DNA of 40,629 bases from Parcubacteria group bacterium ADurb.Bin115 (lineage in GTDB: Bacteria > Patescibacteriota > Patescibacteriia > Patescibacteriales > UBA12465): positions 1 to 40,629 of the forward strand of contig MWDX01000028.1 of the NCBI GenBank assembly GCA_002070735.1. Reading direction: 5' to 3'. Below are positions 1 to 7,416 of this stretch, piece by piece. The notes under the pieces are model-generated. The model worked only from the letters and a program-made list of their open reading frames with translations, had not been told where the DNA came from and did no database searches. Made by a program: the position numbers and the translations under genes. Numbering within the stretch: position 1 is the stretch's first letter; every line of letters begins with the position of its first letter.

Positions 1-49
1 AAAAATTAGAAATTAAAGTATATGAGGTCGAAAATTTTAAAGAATAAAT

Positions 50-381
50 ATGAAACCAATAAAATATGAAGATTTTAAAAAATTAGATTTATAAATAGCT
101 GAAATTATTAAAGTAGAAAAAATTGAAAACGCTGATAAATTATTGAAATTAACTATTAATTTAGGTGAAAAAACTCAAGAAATCGTTTCGGGAATTGCTC
201 TTCAATATAATATAGAGGATTTAATAGGCAAACAAATTGTTGTTTTAACCAACTTAGAATCAAAAATATTAAAAGGAGTAGAAAGCAATGACATGCTTTT
301 AGCTGCTATTAATGAAAAGGATAATAAAATTGCTCTACTTATTCCCGATAAAAAATGGAGCCGGGTGATTTAGTTAAATAA
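50..381 (+). pseudogene. Broken tRNA-binding domain gene (MetG C-terminal/Arc1p type)
   Basis: The translation resembles the C-terminal tRNA-binding OB-fold found at the end of methionyl-tRNA synthetase or as a stand-alone protein. It shows the family pattern of an ENADKLL segment, then IVSGIA, then a TNLE segment and MLLAA near the end. Two lesions are visible. A TAA replaces codon 15 (92-94), where the family usually has a residue before the VAEI/IAEII segment. One A also appears to be missing from the A run near 351-356. Restoring it would give a normal PGDLVK-type ending at 379-381. The lesions suggest a recently decayed gene, although assembly errors in A runs cannot be excluded. A shortened product starting at TTG 143 could still be made but would lack the first strand. 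Confidence 0.6.
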
Positions 382-432
382 CTATCGACTTAGAAAAATC
401 AATCAAAATAATTTTAATACTTCTGTCTTTGA

Positions 433-555
433 ATACTAAAAGTACTTTTGGAAAAAGAGTCGGTTTTTATTAATTGGATAATCAATAATAAAAATTACAA
501 ATATCTTGCTGGCACACTTGCGGATATCTGTACTTTTATTGACCAGAACTTATGA
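433..555 (+). pseudogene. C-terminal fragment of an unknown gene
   Basis: An open frame of about 40 codons with plausible coding character (KYLAGTLADICTFIDQNL near its end) finishes with a TGA that overlaps the next ATG as ATGA at 552-555. Such an overlap is typical of translationally coupled genes. No ATG starts the frame and an in-frame TGA precedes it at 430, so only the tail of a gene seems to remain. I do not recognise the family. Confidence 0.25.
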
Positions 556-1076
556 TTCCATATCAAAAATCAAAAGAAATAGAAAAGGCAATTGTGTTTC
601 TGGTCCAAGCAATCAGCACATCAGGAAATAATCCCAAACCCGTTATTCTTCATAGCATTCTCGTCGGCTTGAGTCTTACCAAATTGAATTATCCAATTCA
701 TGTCGCTCAAGCTGGATTTCTGCATGACACGATTGAAGATTCAAAAACCAATATTGAGAACATAAAAAAACAATTCGGCGATAAAGTCGCTAAAATTGTT
801 GCCGCATGCACGTATGATCGCTCTATACAAAACAAAACAGAGCAGTATAAAGACGCGGTGCGACGCGCCGCAGAAGCTGGCAAAGACGCGCTTATCGTTA
901 TGGCAGCCGATTTAATCCAAAATGAACCTTATTATAACCAAGAAGATTTTACGCAATATCCTTGGGATAAAATGACATATTTCCTTGGCTTTGCCGAGTC
1001 GGTTTTGAAAAATGAGCCTATTTGGAAAAATTTGGAAATAATCAAACAAAAAGTTCATGACGCGCACCAAAAATAA
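552..1076 (+). CDS. HD-domain phosphohydrolase, RelA/SpoT hydrolase-like
   Basis: This 174-residue protein has the HD metal-binding layout of (p)ppGpp hydrolases: a histidine at about residue 34 (HSILVG), an HDTIED motif at about 57-62, and a later MAADLIQN segment supplying the distal aspartate. It contains only the hydrolase-type domain. The synthetase, TGS and ACT domains of full RelA/SpoT are absent, as in small Mesh1-like hydrolases. It could act on ppGpp or another nucleotide, and the substrate is not determined by the sequence. It is the only intact gene in the decaying block at the left end. It overlaps the preceding fragment by ATGA and the following glycosyltransferase remnant by 20 bases, so it was probably the middle gene of an operon. 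Confidence 0.65.
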   Translation: MIPYQKSKEIEKAIVFLVQAISTSGNNPKPVILHSILVGLSLTKLNYPIHVAQAGFLHDTIEDSKTNIENIKKQFGDKVAKIVAACTYDRSIQNKTEQYKDAVRRAAEAGKDALIVMAADLIQNEPYYNQEDFTQYPWDKMTYFLGFAESVLKNEPIWKNLEIIKQKVHDAHQK

Positions 1077-1980
1077 AAGGTTTGATATTATTGTGGGCAT
1101 ACCCACATACAATGAAGCTGGCTCCATTACAAATGCGGTTCGGAAAATAGACCGAGGGTTATTTAAGTATTTCCCTGAATATAGCGCACTGATTGTTAAT
1201 ATGGATAGTCAAAGCTCCGACGGGACAAGTCGTGTCTTTTTTTCTATAAAAACTAAAACAGCAAAAACATCAATTACGATTAAAAACAGCTGTGGGGGCA
1301 AGGACGCAAACATTTTTCGTTGTTGAAACTCAGCAAAAAATTGGGTGCAAAATATATAGCGACAATAGATATCGATATAATAACGATTACGAAAAAATGG
1401 CCTAAATTATTTTTTGACCCGATTATTAAAAAATAGATTTTGCCGCGCCTATTTATACTCGCAATAGATACGAAGGCAATACAACCAATCATTTTTGCTT
1501 TCCTTGACTGTATACGTGGTTTAATCGCCGGCTTAGTCAGCCTATCGGTGGGGATTTTGCTTTCAACAGTCGCTTTACAAAATATATATTAAAACAGCAA
1601 AAGCCAATGAACGCTTTTCTTTACGGGATTGATATTTTTCTTTCGACTCATGCTGTAGGCGCCAATTTCAAAATAAAAGAAGTGTACCTTGGAAGAAAGA
1701 TACATAAACCGAGTTTCGACAAATTATTCCTATATTTCAAAAGGTGGCCGCAACAATGCTATTTATCTTGCCAAAATATAAAGATAAACACGATATATCA
1801 AGATTAAATATCGAGATGAGAGAGAAACGGAGAATAGATTCTTTTATTCGGAAACCAGAACCCACCAAGGTTGCGATTTTGAAAAAATACGCGTTTCAGA
1901 ACTTACAACAACTGCCCGTGAAAAACATTCAAAAGTATTTCGATCTAAATTTAGAAGAGATAAAGACAATACAAAAATAA
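1057..1980 (+). pseudogene. Frameshifted glycosyltransferase (GT2/GT81-like)
   Basis: Family signatures are spread over three frames. The first frame has the nucleotide-binding start IIVGIPTYNEAGSI and an NMDSQSSDGT segment. A second frame from about 1330 has an IDIDI (DxD-like) segment. A third from about 1440 has QPIGGDFAFN, resembling the acceptor loop of glucosyl-3-phosphoglycerate or mannosylglycerate synthase-type enzymes. The tail from 1744 returns to the first frame. I count at least three frameshifts, one TAG and one TGA, so no functional enzyme can be made. It starts inside the end of the HD gene, consistent with a former two-gene operon. The exact sugar donor and acceptor cannot be told. 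Confidence 0.7.
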
Positions 1981-2260
1981 AAATCTCTGATATCTAAAAA
2001 CGAATGTCAAGCTAATCGTTTCTACTTCTGAGGCAATTACGACCAACAGGATCCCAATTGCCTCTATGAAGCGATGCGAAAAGACGGTAGTTCAACCATC
2101 TGGGGCAGCGGGACGCATTTCTTACCGCCTCTTTTTCTGAAAAGGAGGAAAAACTATAAAAAAAGATAGAGAGATTTGTTGTTGTGACGCCTCGTGTGAT
2201 CTCTCCAGCTGGAACTCCGCCACATATTCGCGAAACGTAACCAATCAAACATTCTTTGTT
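1981..2260 (+). other. Unidentified coding remnants
   Basis: No intact gene is visible. One frame reads a plausible stretch (CLYEAMRKDGSS, then TIWGSGTHFLP) at about 2060-2130. Another reads RFVVVTPRVISPAGTPPHIR at about 2173-2234. Between them, at about 2142-2150, is an AGGAGGAAAA sequence followed seven bases later by ATA. This looks like a ribosome binding site next to a mutated start codon. I read this as two more decayed genes whose families I do not recognise. From 2260 to 2409 there is only AT-rich sequence upstream of rpsT, with no clear ORF. Confidence 0.3.
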
Positions 2261-2409
2261 TAAAATAAGTTTCGTTCAGTAATTGCGACTAATGTAATAT
2301 TAGTTCAATCTTATCCATACTAAATACTAAAGAAAGTCTTGATTTTTTTTTAGTTTTATGCTAACCTAAGAATACTTTTAATAATTTACCTAACTTATCA
2401 AAATTTCGT

Positions 2410-2670
2410 ATGCCTAATAAGAAATCGGCGAAAAAAGAACTGCGCAAGAGCGTAAAGAGAGAAGCCGCCAATCTCAAAGTCAAAAATGTCATGAAAACCG
2501 CTATTAAAAAAAGTTTAAAAAAAGTCCAGGCGACTGATAAAAGCGTTAAGGAAGACTTGGCTGTCGTTATGAAAAATATCGATAAAGCGGCCAAAAAAGG
2601 AGTAATTAAGAAAAGGACGGCCGCCCGCAAAAAATCACGCTTAGCTAAAAAAATCAATAAGCTCAAATAA
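2410..2670 (+). CDS. rpsT: 30S ribosomal protein S20
   Basis: This 86-residue, very basic protein has the S20 pattern: MPNKKSAKKELRKS at the N-terminus, a central KKVQATDKS helix and a C-terminal helix with GVIKKRTAARKKSRLAKKIN. The length matches the usual 85-90 residues. S20 binds 16S rRNA early in 30S assembly. The ATG at 2410 is preceded by ATCAAAATTTCGT, with no Shine-Dalgarno sequence. It heads a plus-strand translation and RNA-metabolism block, directly followed by rpsO. Confidence 0.95.
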   Translation: MPNKKSAKKELRKSVKREAANLKVKNVMKTAIKKSLKKVQATDKSVKEDLAVVMKNIDKAAKKGVIKKRTAARKKSRLAKKINKLK

Positions 2671-2680
2671 TTGAGCCTTA

Positions 2681-2745
2681 AATATTAATGCACTTTTTCT
2701 CGGAAACGGGTGTAAACCCCTTTTCTGGGAATAAGCGAAGAAATT
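2681..2745 (+). promoter_or_regulatory. Short structured leader of rpsO
   Basis: The 75-base rpsT-rpsO spacer contains a GGGTGTAAACCC hairpin at about 2708-2719, with further possible GGG/CCC pairings on either side. S15 represses its own translation through the rpsO leader in several bacteria, but the folds are not conserved. Regulation here is only a suggestion. Confidence 0.3.
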
Positions 2746-3135
2746 ATGTTAGATAAAAAAAACAAAGAAAAAATCATTAAAAAATTTCGTGTCCATAATA
2801 CCGATACCGGCTCCCCGCAAGTCCAAATTGCTATTTTAACCGAAGAAATCAAGCAATTAACCGAACACTTAAAACAGCATAAACACGATTATTCTTCCCG
2901 CCGCGGTTTATTGAAAAAAGTCGGCGAACGCCGCAAACTCCTTAAATATTTACAGAAGGAAAATGCCGAACAATTTAAGGAATTGGCCGACAAACTTAAA
3001 CTAAAAATCGCCCAGAAACTACAAGCTGAAGAAGAAGAAGAAAAATTGAAGGAAAAGAAATACAATATCGCTTCCGAAGAAGACGAAGAAGAAAATATGA
3101 AAATCAACCCCGATACCGAGGAAGACGGCGAATAA
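2746..3135 (+). CDS. rpsO: 30S ribosomal protein S15 with acidic tail
   Basis: Residues 1-88 are a standard S15. They include [20 protein letters not shown], the [23 protein letters not shown] segment that contacts 16S rRNA, and the following helix. The remaining roughly 40 residues form a highly charged, mostly acidic extension (runs of Glu with Lys, then SEEDEEEN) absent from the usual 88-90 residue protein. S15 is a primary binder of the 16S central domain. The stop is two bases before the ATG of the NYN gene, so the two are probably co-translated. The rpsO to pnp neighbourhood resembles the classical rpsO-pnp operon, with the NYN gene placed between. Confidence 0.93.
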   Translation: MLDKKNKEKIIKKFRVHNTDTGSPQVQIAILTEEIKQLTEHLKQHKHDYSSRRGLLKKVGERRKLLKYLQKENAEQFKELADKLKLKIAQKLQAEEEEEKLKEKKYNIASEEDEEENMKINPDTEEDGE

Positions 3136-3137
3136 AT

Positions 3138-3650
3138 ATGATAAAACATAAAGAACAACGCGTCGGCGTCTTGATAGATGTCGCCAATATGTATCACTCC
3201 GCCAAAAACCTTTATGGCAGACGCGTTAACTTTAAGGAAATCTTGACTAAAGCAGTGGCCGACCGGAAATTAATCCGGGCCACTGCTTATGTTATCCGGG
3301 CAGAAAACGATGAAGAAACGACTTTCTTTGAAGCTCTTAGCCAACAAGGGTTTGAAGTGAAAATGAAAGATTTACAGATTTTTGCCGGTGGCGCTAAAAA
3401 AGCTGATTGGGATGTCGGCATCGCTATTGACGCGATTAAACTCGCCGATAAATTAGACGTCATCGTGCTGGTCTCCGGCGATGGAGATTATCTACCTTTG
3501 GTCTCATACTTACAGAACAATAAAGGCTGTCTGGTAGAGGTTATGGCTTTTAGAAAAACCTGTTCTGCTCGCTTAATTGAAGAAGTGGATGACTTTATTG
3601 ATTTGGGTTCTGATAATAAATTTCTAATTGGTAATAAATATAAAAAATAA
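3138..3650 (+). CDS. NYN-domain protein (LabA/DUF88, PIN-like)
   Basis: This is a single-domain 170-residue protein with the NYN fold signature. VGVLIDVANMYHS at residues 9-21 carries the first acidic residue. A KADWDVGIAIDAI segment lies near 88-100. A VLVSGDGDYLPLV segment near 110-122 supplies the paired aspartates. NYN domains are PIN-like and several are metal-dependent ribonucleases, so an RNA-processing role is likely but unproven. The ATG begins two bases after the rpsO stop and the gene precedes pnp, encoding an exoribonuclease. A second, longer NYN protein is encoded at 39020-39781. Confidence 0.85.
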   Translation: MIKHKEQRVGVLIDVANMYHSAKNLYGRRVNFKEILTKAVADRKLIRATAYVIRAENDEETTFFEALSQQGFEVKMKDLQIFAGGAKKADWDVGIAIDAIKLADKLDVIVLVSGDGDYLPLVSYLQNNKGCLVEVMAFRKTCSARLIEEVDDFIDLGSDNKFLIGNKYKK

Positions 3651-3659
3651 ACTAAAGTT

Positions 3660-3744
3660 TTGGTCTACAAATAGATAGTACTGTAGGCTGCCCGCTTTAA
3701 ATTTGAGCGCGGAAGGATATACAGTTCTGTAATTTGTAGGCCAA
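3660..3744 (+). promoter_or_regulatory. Structured 5' leader of pnp
   Basis: A 13-bp stem (TTGGTCTACAAAT at 3660-3672 with ATTTGTAGGCCAA at 3732-3744, one G-U pair) encloses an ACTGTA/TACAGT stem (3680-3685 with 3720-3725) and a smaller CCGC/GCGG hairpin. It ends 12 bases before the pnp start. In E. coli the pnp leader is cut by RNase III and autoregulated by PNPase. The duplex here would suit the same logic, and the window encodes an RNase III. The stems are read directly from the sequence, while the function is inferred. Confidence 0.55.
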
Positions 3745-3756
3745 GCTCACAAAATT

Positions 3757-6021
3757 ATGGAAAAAATAGTAAGTTGCGACTGGCTTGGCCGCCAGCTCAC
3801 CATTAAAACAGGCAAAATCGCCCTCCAGGCGGATGCCGCCGTTTTAGTACAATATGGAGAAACTGTAGTTATGGCCACAGTTGTCCAAAATAAATCCGCT
3901 CGCGAAGGAACGGATTTTTTCCCATTAATGGTCGAATTTCAAGAAAAACTCTATGCCGTTGGTATTATTAAGGGTTCTCGCTGGATTAAGCGCGAAGGTA
4001 GGCCGACTGATGATTCGGTGCTGACCGGGCGCATGATTGATCGCTCTATCCGCCCTCTTTTTAATCAAGACGACCGTCGCGACGTTCAGGTAATCATCAC
4101 CGTCTTAGCGGTTGACCAAGAAAATGACTATGATGTCGTTTCCTTAGTCGCTTCTTCTGCGGCCCTAGCTATCTCTGGACTGGAATGGCGCGGACCGATT
4201 GGCGGAATTAGGGTCGGCCGCATAGAAGGTAATTTTGTTTTTAACCCCACTTATGCCGAACAAGCCGCCAGCGACTTGGATTTAATTGTTGCCGGTACCA
4301 AGAATAAAACAATCATGATTGAAGCGGGCGCCAATGAGGTCCCCGAGACAGTTATGCTAGAAGCAATCCTGGCTGGACAAAAAAATATGAAACCGGCGAT
4401 TACTTTAATTGAAGAATTACAAAAACAAATAGAGCCCAAGAATAATAAAGTTAAACAAGTTCTAAAAGACGAAGAAGAGTTGAAAAAAGAAGCAGATAAA
4501 CAGAAAAATCTAAATTTAGGCTCGACATGGCTTAAAGAAAGCATCCCCAATATTCTTTTCGATAAAACCTATTACACCAAAGGAGAGCGCAAGGCGGCAG
4601 TGAACGCCATCAAAGAACAACTTAACTCTTATCTTTTTGAAAAAGGAGTCAGTGCCGACCAACGCGACGATGTTGTTAAATCATTGGTAGAGAAAATGAT
4701 TGATGAAGCTATCACCGCTTCTATTTTGGAAAACGGCAAACGGGTTGACGGTCGCGCTCTTAACGAAATCCGTCCGCTTAGTGCGGAAGTAGCGTTACTC
4801 CCTCGCGATCACGGCACTTCCCTATTTTCTCGCGGCGAAACTCAGGTAATGTCTATTGTTACTTTAGGCGCTCCCAGCATGGAACAATCTCTTGAAGGTA
4901 TGGAAGGCCAGAGCAAAAAACGCTACATGCATCATTATAATTTTCCGCCCTATTCTGTTGGTGAAGCCGCTCCTTTACGCGGCACCGGCCGGCGCGAAAT
5001 CGGCCATGGCGCTTTGGCAGAAAAAGCCTTATTACCGATGATACCTAGCCGCGAAGATTTTCCTTATACCATCCGCGTGGTCAGTGAGACTTTGGGCTCT
5101 AACGGCTCCTCCTCGATGGCTTCAACCTGCGCTTCGACTTTAGCCTTAATGGATGCTGGCGTACCAATTAAAAAACCAGTAGTAGGCATTGCCATGGGTC
5201 TCGCCTCTTATCACGACTTAAGTAAATGGCAGGTATTGACTGATATTCAAGATTTGGAAGACGGCGATGGCGGTATGGATTTTAAAATTACCGGCACCGA
5301 CGCCGGCTTAACCGCCATTCAGCTAGATACTAAGACCGAAGGTTTAACTCCGGAAATTATTGCACAAACCTTCAAACAAGGCAGAGAAGCTTTGAATCAA
5401 ATTCTGGAAGTGATAAAAAATACCATCCCCGCACCTCGTCAAGAACTATCTCCCTATGCTCCTCGCATTACCAGTTTCCATGTTGATCCGGAAAAAATTG
5501 GCACTATCATCGGACCGGGCGGCAAGGTTATCAATAAGATTATCGAGGAAACCGGAGTTAGTATTGATATCGATGATGACGGTTTAGTAATGGTCTGCGG
5601 CACTGATGCGGCCATGGTGACTAAAGCGGTCAATCAAATTCAGGACATCGTCCACGTTTTTGCGGTCGGAGAAGTTGTCACCGGTAAAGTAGTGCGCATG
5701 ATGGACTTCGGCGCCTTTGTCCAATTAAACAACAGCCAGGACGGCTTGGTTAGAGCCAGTGAAATCACCCCATATTACCTCGAAAAACCTGGCGATATCT
5801 TAAATATCGGCGATACTGTCACTGTTAAAATAACTGAAATTGATGACCAAGGCAGAATAAACCTGACCATGAAAGGTTTGATAGAAAATGCTGATTTATG
5901 GAAAGATGAAAAAGGCAAGGGCGACCCGGCTAATCGCATGAATAATTTCCGTCGTCCCGGCGGTGATAATCGTGATCGCTTTGCCAGTCGCAATCGCGCT
6001 CCCCGCCGACCCCGCTTTTAA
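3757..6021 (+). CDS. pnp: Polyribonucleotide nucleotidyltransferase (PNPase)
   Basis: This 754-residue protein has the full PNPase architecture: a first RNase PH domain, a helical linker rich in Lys/Glu (about 215-260), and a catalytic second RNase PH domain beginning near VDGRALNEIRPL. The catalytic aspartates lie in EDGDGGMDFKITGT. A KH domain with the IIGPGGKVI loop, an S1 domain (GKVVRMMDFGAFVQ) and an Arg/Gly-rich tail (RRPGGDNRDRF) follow. PNPase degrades RNA 3' to 5' using phosphate. It is slightly longer than the usual roughly 700 residues because of the linker and tail. It sits downstream of rpsO and a NYN gene, behind a folded leader. The rpsP promoter begins two bases after its stop. 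Confidence 0.97.
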   Translation: MEKIVSCDWLGRQLTIKTGKIALQADAAVLVQYGETVVMATVVQNKSAREGTDFFPLMVEFQEKLYAVGIIKGSRWIKREGRPTDDSVLTGRMIDRSIRPLFNQDDRRDVQVIITVLAVDQENDYDVVSLVASSAALAISGLEWRGPIGGIRVGRIEGNFVFNPTYAEQAASDLDLIVAGTKNKTIMIEAGANEVPETVMLEAILAGQKNMKPAITLIEELQKQIEPKNNKVKQVLKDEEELKKEADKQKNLNLGSTWLKESIPNILFDKTYYTKGERKAAVNAIKEQLNSYLFEKGVSADQRDDVVKSLVEKMIDEAITASILENGKRVDGRALNEIRPLSAEVALLPRDHGTSLFSRGETQVMSIVTLGAPSMEQSLEGMEGQSKKRYMHHYNFPPYSVGEAAPLRGTGRREIGHGALAEKALLPMIPSREDFPYTIRVVSETLGSNGSSSMASTCASTLALMDAGVPIKKPVVGIAMGLASYHDLSKWQVLTDIQDLEDGDGGMDFKITGTDAGLTAIQLDTKTEGLTPEIIAQTFKQGREALNQILEVIKNTIPAPRQELSPYAPRITSFHVDPEKIGTIIGPGGKVINKIIEETGVSIDIDDDGLVMVCGTDAAMVTKAVNQIQDIVHVFAVGEVVTGKVVRMMDFGAFVQLNNSQDGLVRASEITPYYLEKPGDILNIGDTVTVKITEIDDQGRINLTMKGLIENADLWKDEKGKGDPANRMNNFRRPGGDNRDRFASRNRAPRRPRF

Positions 6022-6022
6022 C

Positions 6023-6051
6023 TTGACTTTTTTCAAGCCTTAAGCTAATAT
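6023..6051 (+). promoter_or_regulatory. Sigma70-type promoter for rpsP
   Basis: TTGACT at 6023-6028 and TAATAT at 6046-6051 are separated by exactly 17 bases. They start directly after the pnp stop and give a leader of about 65 bases for rpsP. That leader contains a GGAGGCGCCTC palindrome at about 6103-6113. Confidence 0.7.
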
Positions 6052-6124
6052 TTGTCAATAAAGAAAAAGAATCGCGTTATTCGTCTGGATTTTCCACCGC
6101 TCGGAGGCGCCTCTAAAATATTAT

Positions 6125-6553
6125 ATGTTAATGATAAAATTATCCAAAATCGGCAAAACTAACAAAAAAATTTTCCGTCTAATTATCTCTGAAAAAGGAC
6201 GCGACCCTTATGGACGCTCTTTGGAAGTTTTAGGTTCATATAACCCCTATTCTAAAAATTTAGAAGCTAAAACAGACAGGATTAAATACTGGCTGGATAA
6301 AGGCGCCGGCATGACCGCCAGCGTCAACAATCTATTAGTCGGTAAAGGAGTGATAGAAGGCAACAAGGTAACAGCTTCTAAACCGGGCAAAGCTAACGAA
6401 AAGAAAGTTGCTCAGGCTAAAGCTAAGAATGATAAAAAATCAGTGCCAGAACCAGTGAATGCCCCGGCAACTTCTGCCGAGAAAGCCACAACTTCTACTG
6501 ACCCTGAAGTCACCGTTGAAAATCAAGAAGAAAAAGCCGAGGCTAAAGCTTAA
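6125..6553 (+). CDS. rpsP: 30S ribosomal protein S16 with Ala/Lys/Glu-rich tail
   Basis: Residues 3-80 match S16: MIKLSKIGKTNKKIFRLIIS, RDPYGRSLEVLGSYNP and the DRIKYWLDKGA segment. The usual protein is 80-90 residues. This one carries about 60 extra low-complexity residues rich in Ala, Lys and Glu (KKVAQAKAKNDKK, then PEPVNAPATSAEKA). S16 is needed for 16S domain folding in the 30S subunit. Two in-frame ATGs, 6125 and 6131, are both possible starts. It heads the rpsP-khpA-trmD arrangement known from many bacteria. Confidence 0.93.
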   Translation: MLMIKLSKIGKTNKKIFRLIISEKGRDPYGRSLEVLGSYNPYSKNLEAKTDRIKYWLDKGAGMTASVNNLLVGKGVIEGNKVTASKPGKANEKKVAQAKAKNDKKSVPEPVNAPATSAEKATTSTDPEVTVENQEEKAEAKA

Positions 6554-6554
6554 A

Positions 6555-6584
6555 TTGACATCTATAAGCTATAATTGATAAGAT
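6555..6584 (+). promoter_or_regulatory. Probable promoter for khpA
   Basis: TTGACA at 6555-6560 and TAAGAT at 6579-6584 have an 18-base spacer, immediately after the rpsP stop. An alternative TATAAT at 6570-6575 is too close to the -35 to pair with it. Confidence 0.5.
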
Positions 6585-6635
6585 AATATTGATATAAATC
6601 TCGTGCAAATGAGGTAATATAATTAAGTCTAGGAT

Positions 6636-6674
6636 CTTTCAAGTCCAGCGACACTAGTGCGGTTGATTTGAAAG
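6636..6674 (+). promoter_or_regulatory. Hairpin in khpA leader
   Basis: CTTTCAAGTC at 6636-6645 pairs with GATTTGAAAG at 6665-6674 with one G-U pair. The 19-base interior has a weaker stem of its own. The structure ends 16 bases before the khpA ATG, in the same position as the pnp leader stem. No function is known. Confidence 0.4.
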
Positions 6675-6690
6675 CCCAGCAATAACAAAT

Positions 6691-7026
6691 ATGGAAGCAG
6701 ACAAACAGTTTCTCGAAATGATCGTAAAAAGCATCGTCAGCAATCCCAATGACGTCGCTGTCGATCGGACCGTTGATGAAATGGGAGTACTTTTAACTCT
6801 CAAAATCAATCCGGCTGACATGGGTTATGTTATCGGCCGCAAGGGCCAGACCGCGCAAGCGATTCGCACCTTGTTAAAGATTGTCGGCGCTAAAAATAAC
6901 TCCCGCGTCAACCTGAAAATTTATGACCCGGAAGGCGGCGCTCGTCGTTCCAATCGTCCGACTAACGATAGCCGTTCAGACTTGGGTGATGTCGACACTT
7001 CCGCTCTGGATGATCTCAAAATTTAA
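6691..7026 (+). CDS. khpA: KH-domain RNA-binding protein KhpA
   Basis: This 111-residue protein contains one KH domain. The GxxG loop lies in GYVIGRKGQTAQAIRTLL (about residues 48-65), preceded by the LTLKINPADMG strand typical of the YlqC/KhpA family. The last 35 residues are a polar tail. KhpA is a small RNA chaperone that partners with KhpB in Firmicutes. Its position between rpsP and trmD is the conserved place for this gene. An intrinsic terminator follows at once, so rpsP and khpA form their own short unit. Confidence 0.88.
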   Translation: MEADKQFLEMIVKSIVSNPNDVAVDRTVDEMGVLLTLKINPADMGYVIGRKGQTAQAIRTLLKIVGAKNNSRVNLKIYDPEGGARRSNRPTNDSRSDLGDVDTSALDDLKI

Positions 7027-7042
7027 TCATAAAACGAGATAG

Positions 7043-7075
7043 AAAAAGCCGGATTTCCCAATCCGGCTTTTTTGT
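7043..7075 (+). terminator. Intrinsic terminator after khpA
   Basis: A stem AGCCGGAT (7047-7054) with ATCCGGCT (7061-7068) is followed by a T run, 20 bases after the khpA stop. An A run on the other side could also allow weak termination of opposite transcription. Confidence 0.85.
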
Positions 7076-7089
7076 TATAAAATAATTGA

Positions 7090-7416
7090 ATGGATACTAA
7101 AGCTATTTTAGGAATTTTAGCGGCTATTATTTTTATAATCAATGGCATTCCCTATCTGTCAGATATTCATAATAAAAAAATCAGTCTGCATATTTCATCT
7201 TGATTTGGATAATCTTTTATTACCACTTTAAGCGACGCAGCTAGACTAGCAGGGGAAAGCCGCTGGGTGCTAACGCTTCTTTCCACTAATACCAGCCAAA
7301 GTTTTACTATTACATTTTATTCAATTTATTCAATAATTAAGAAAATTGGGTATGGTCAACCTCAATATATAATTTTTTATTTTTTTGACTTAAGTATTTT
7401 AGGATTAATATTATGA
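7090..7416 (+). pseudogene. Small multi-pass membrane protein with two stops
   Basis: From ATG 7090 one frame continues 108 codons to a TGA at 7414-7416, broken only by TGA at 7201-7203 and TAA at 7210-7212. The translation is hydrophobic (AILGILAAIIFIINGIPYLSD at the start, a YIIFYFFDLSILGLIL segment at the end) with a WVLTLLST stretch between. It resembles the small three- to four-helix membrane proteins common in these bacteria. Both stops fall where related proteins would carry Trp in an SWxxW-like motif (recalled, not aligned). The end overlaps the trmD ATG, as in a coupled operon. It occupies the spot where rimM lies in many genomes but shows no similarity to RimM. Confidence 0.5.

Noticed and set aside
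2012-2248. Minus-strand 78-codon frame in the decaying block
   Set aside because: Its composition is irregular and it has no recognisable motif. The plus-strand fragments in the same stretch look more like former coding sequence.
7090-7416. rimM between khpA and trmD
   Set aside because: The position is right, but the translation is a multi-helix membrane protein without RimM barrel motifs.
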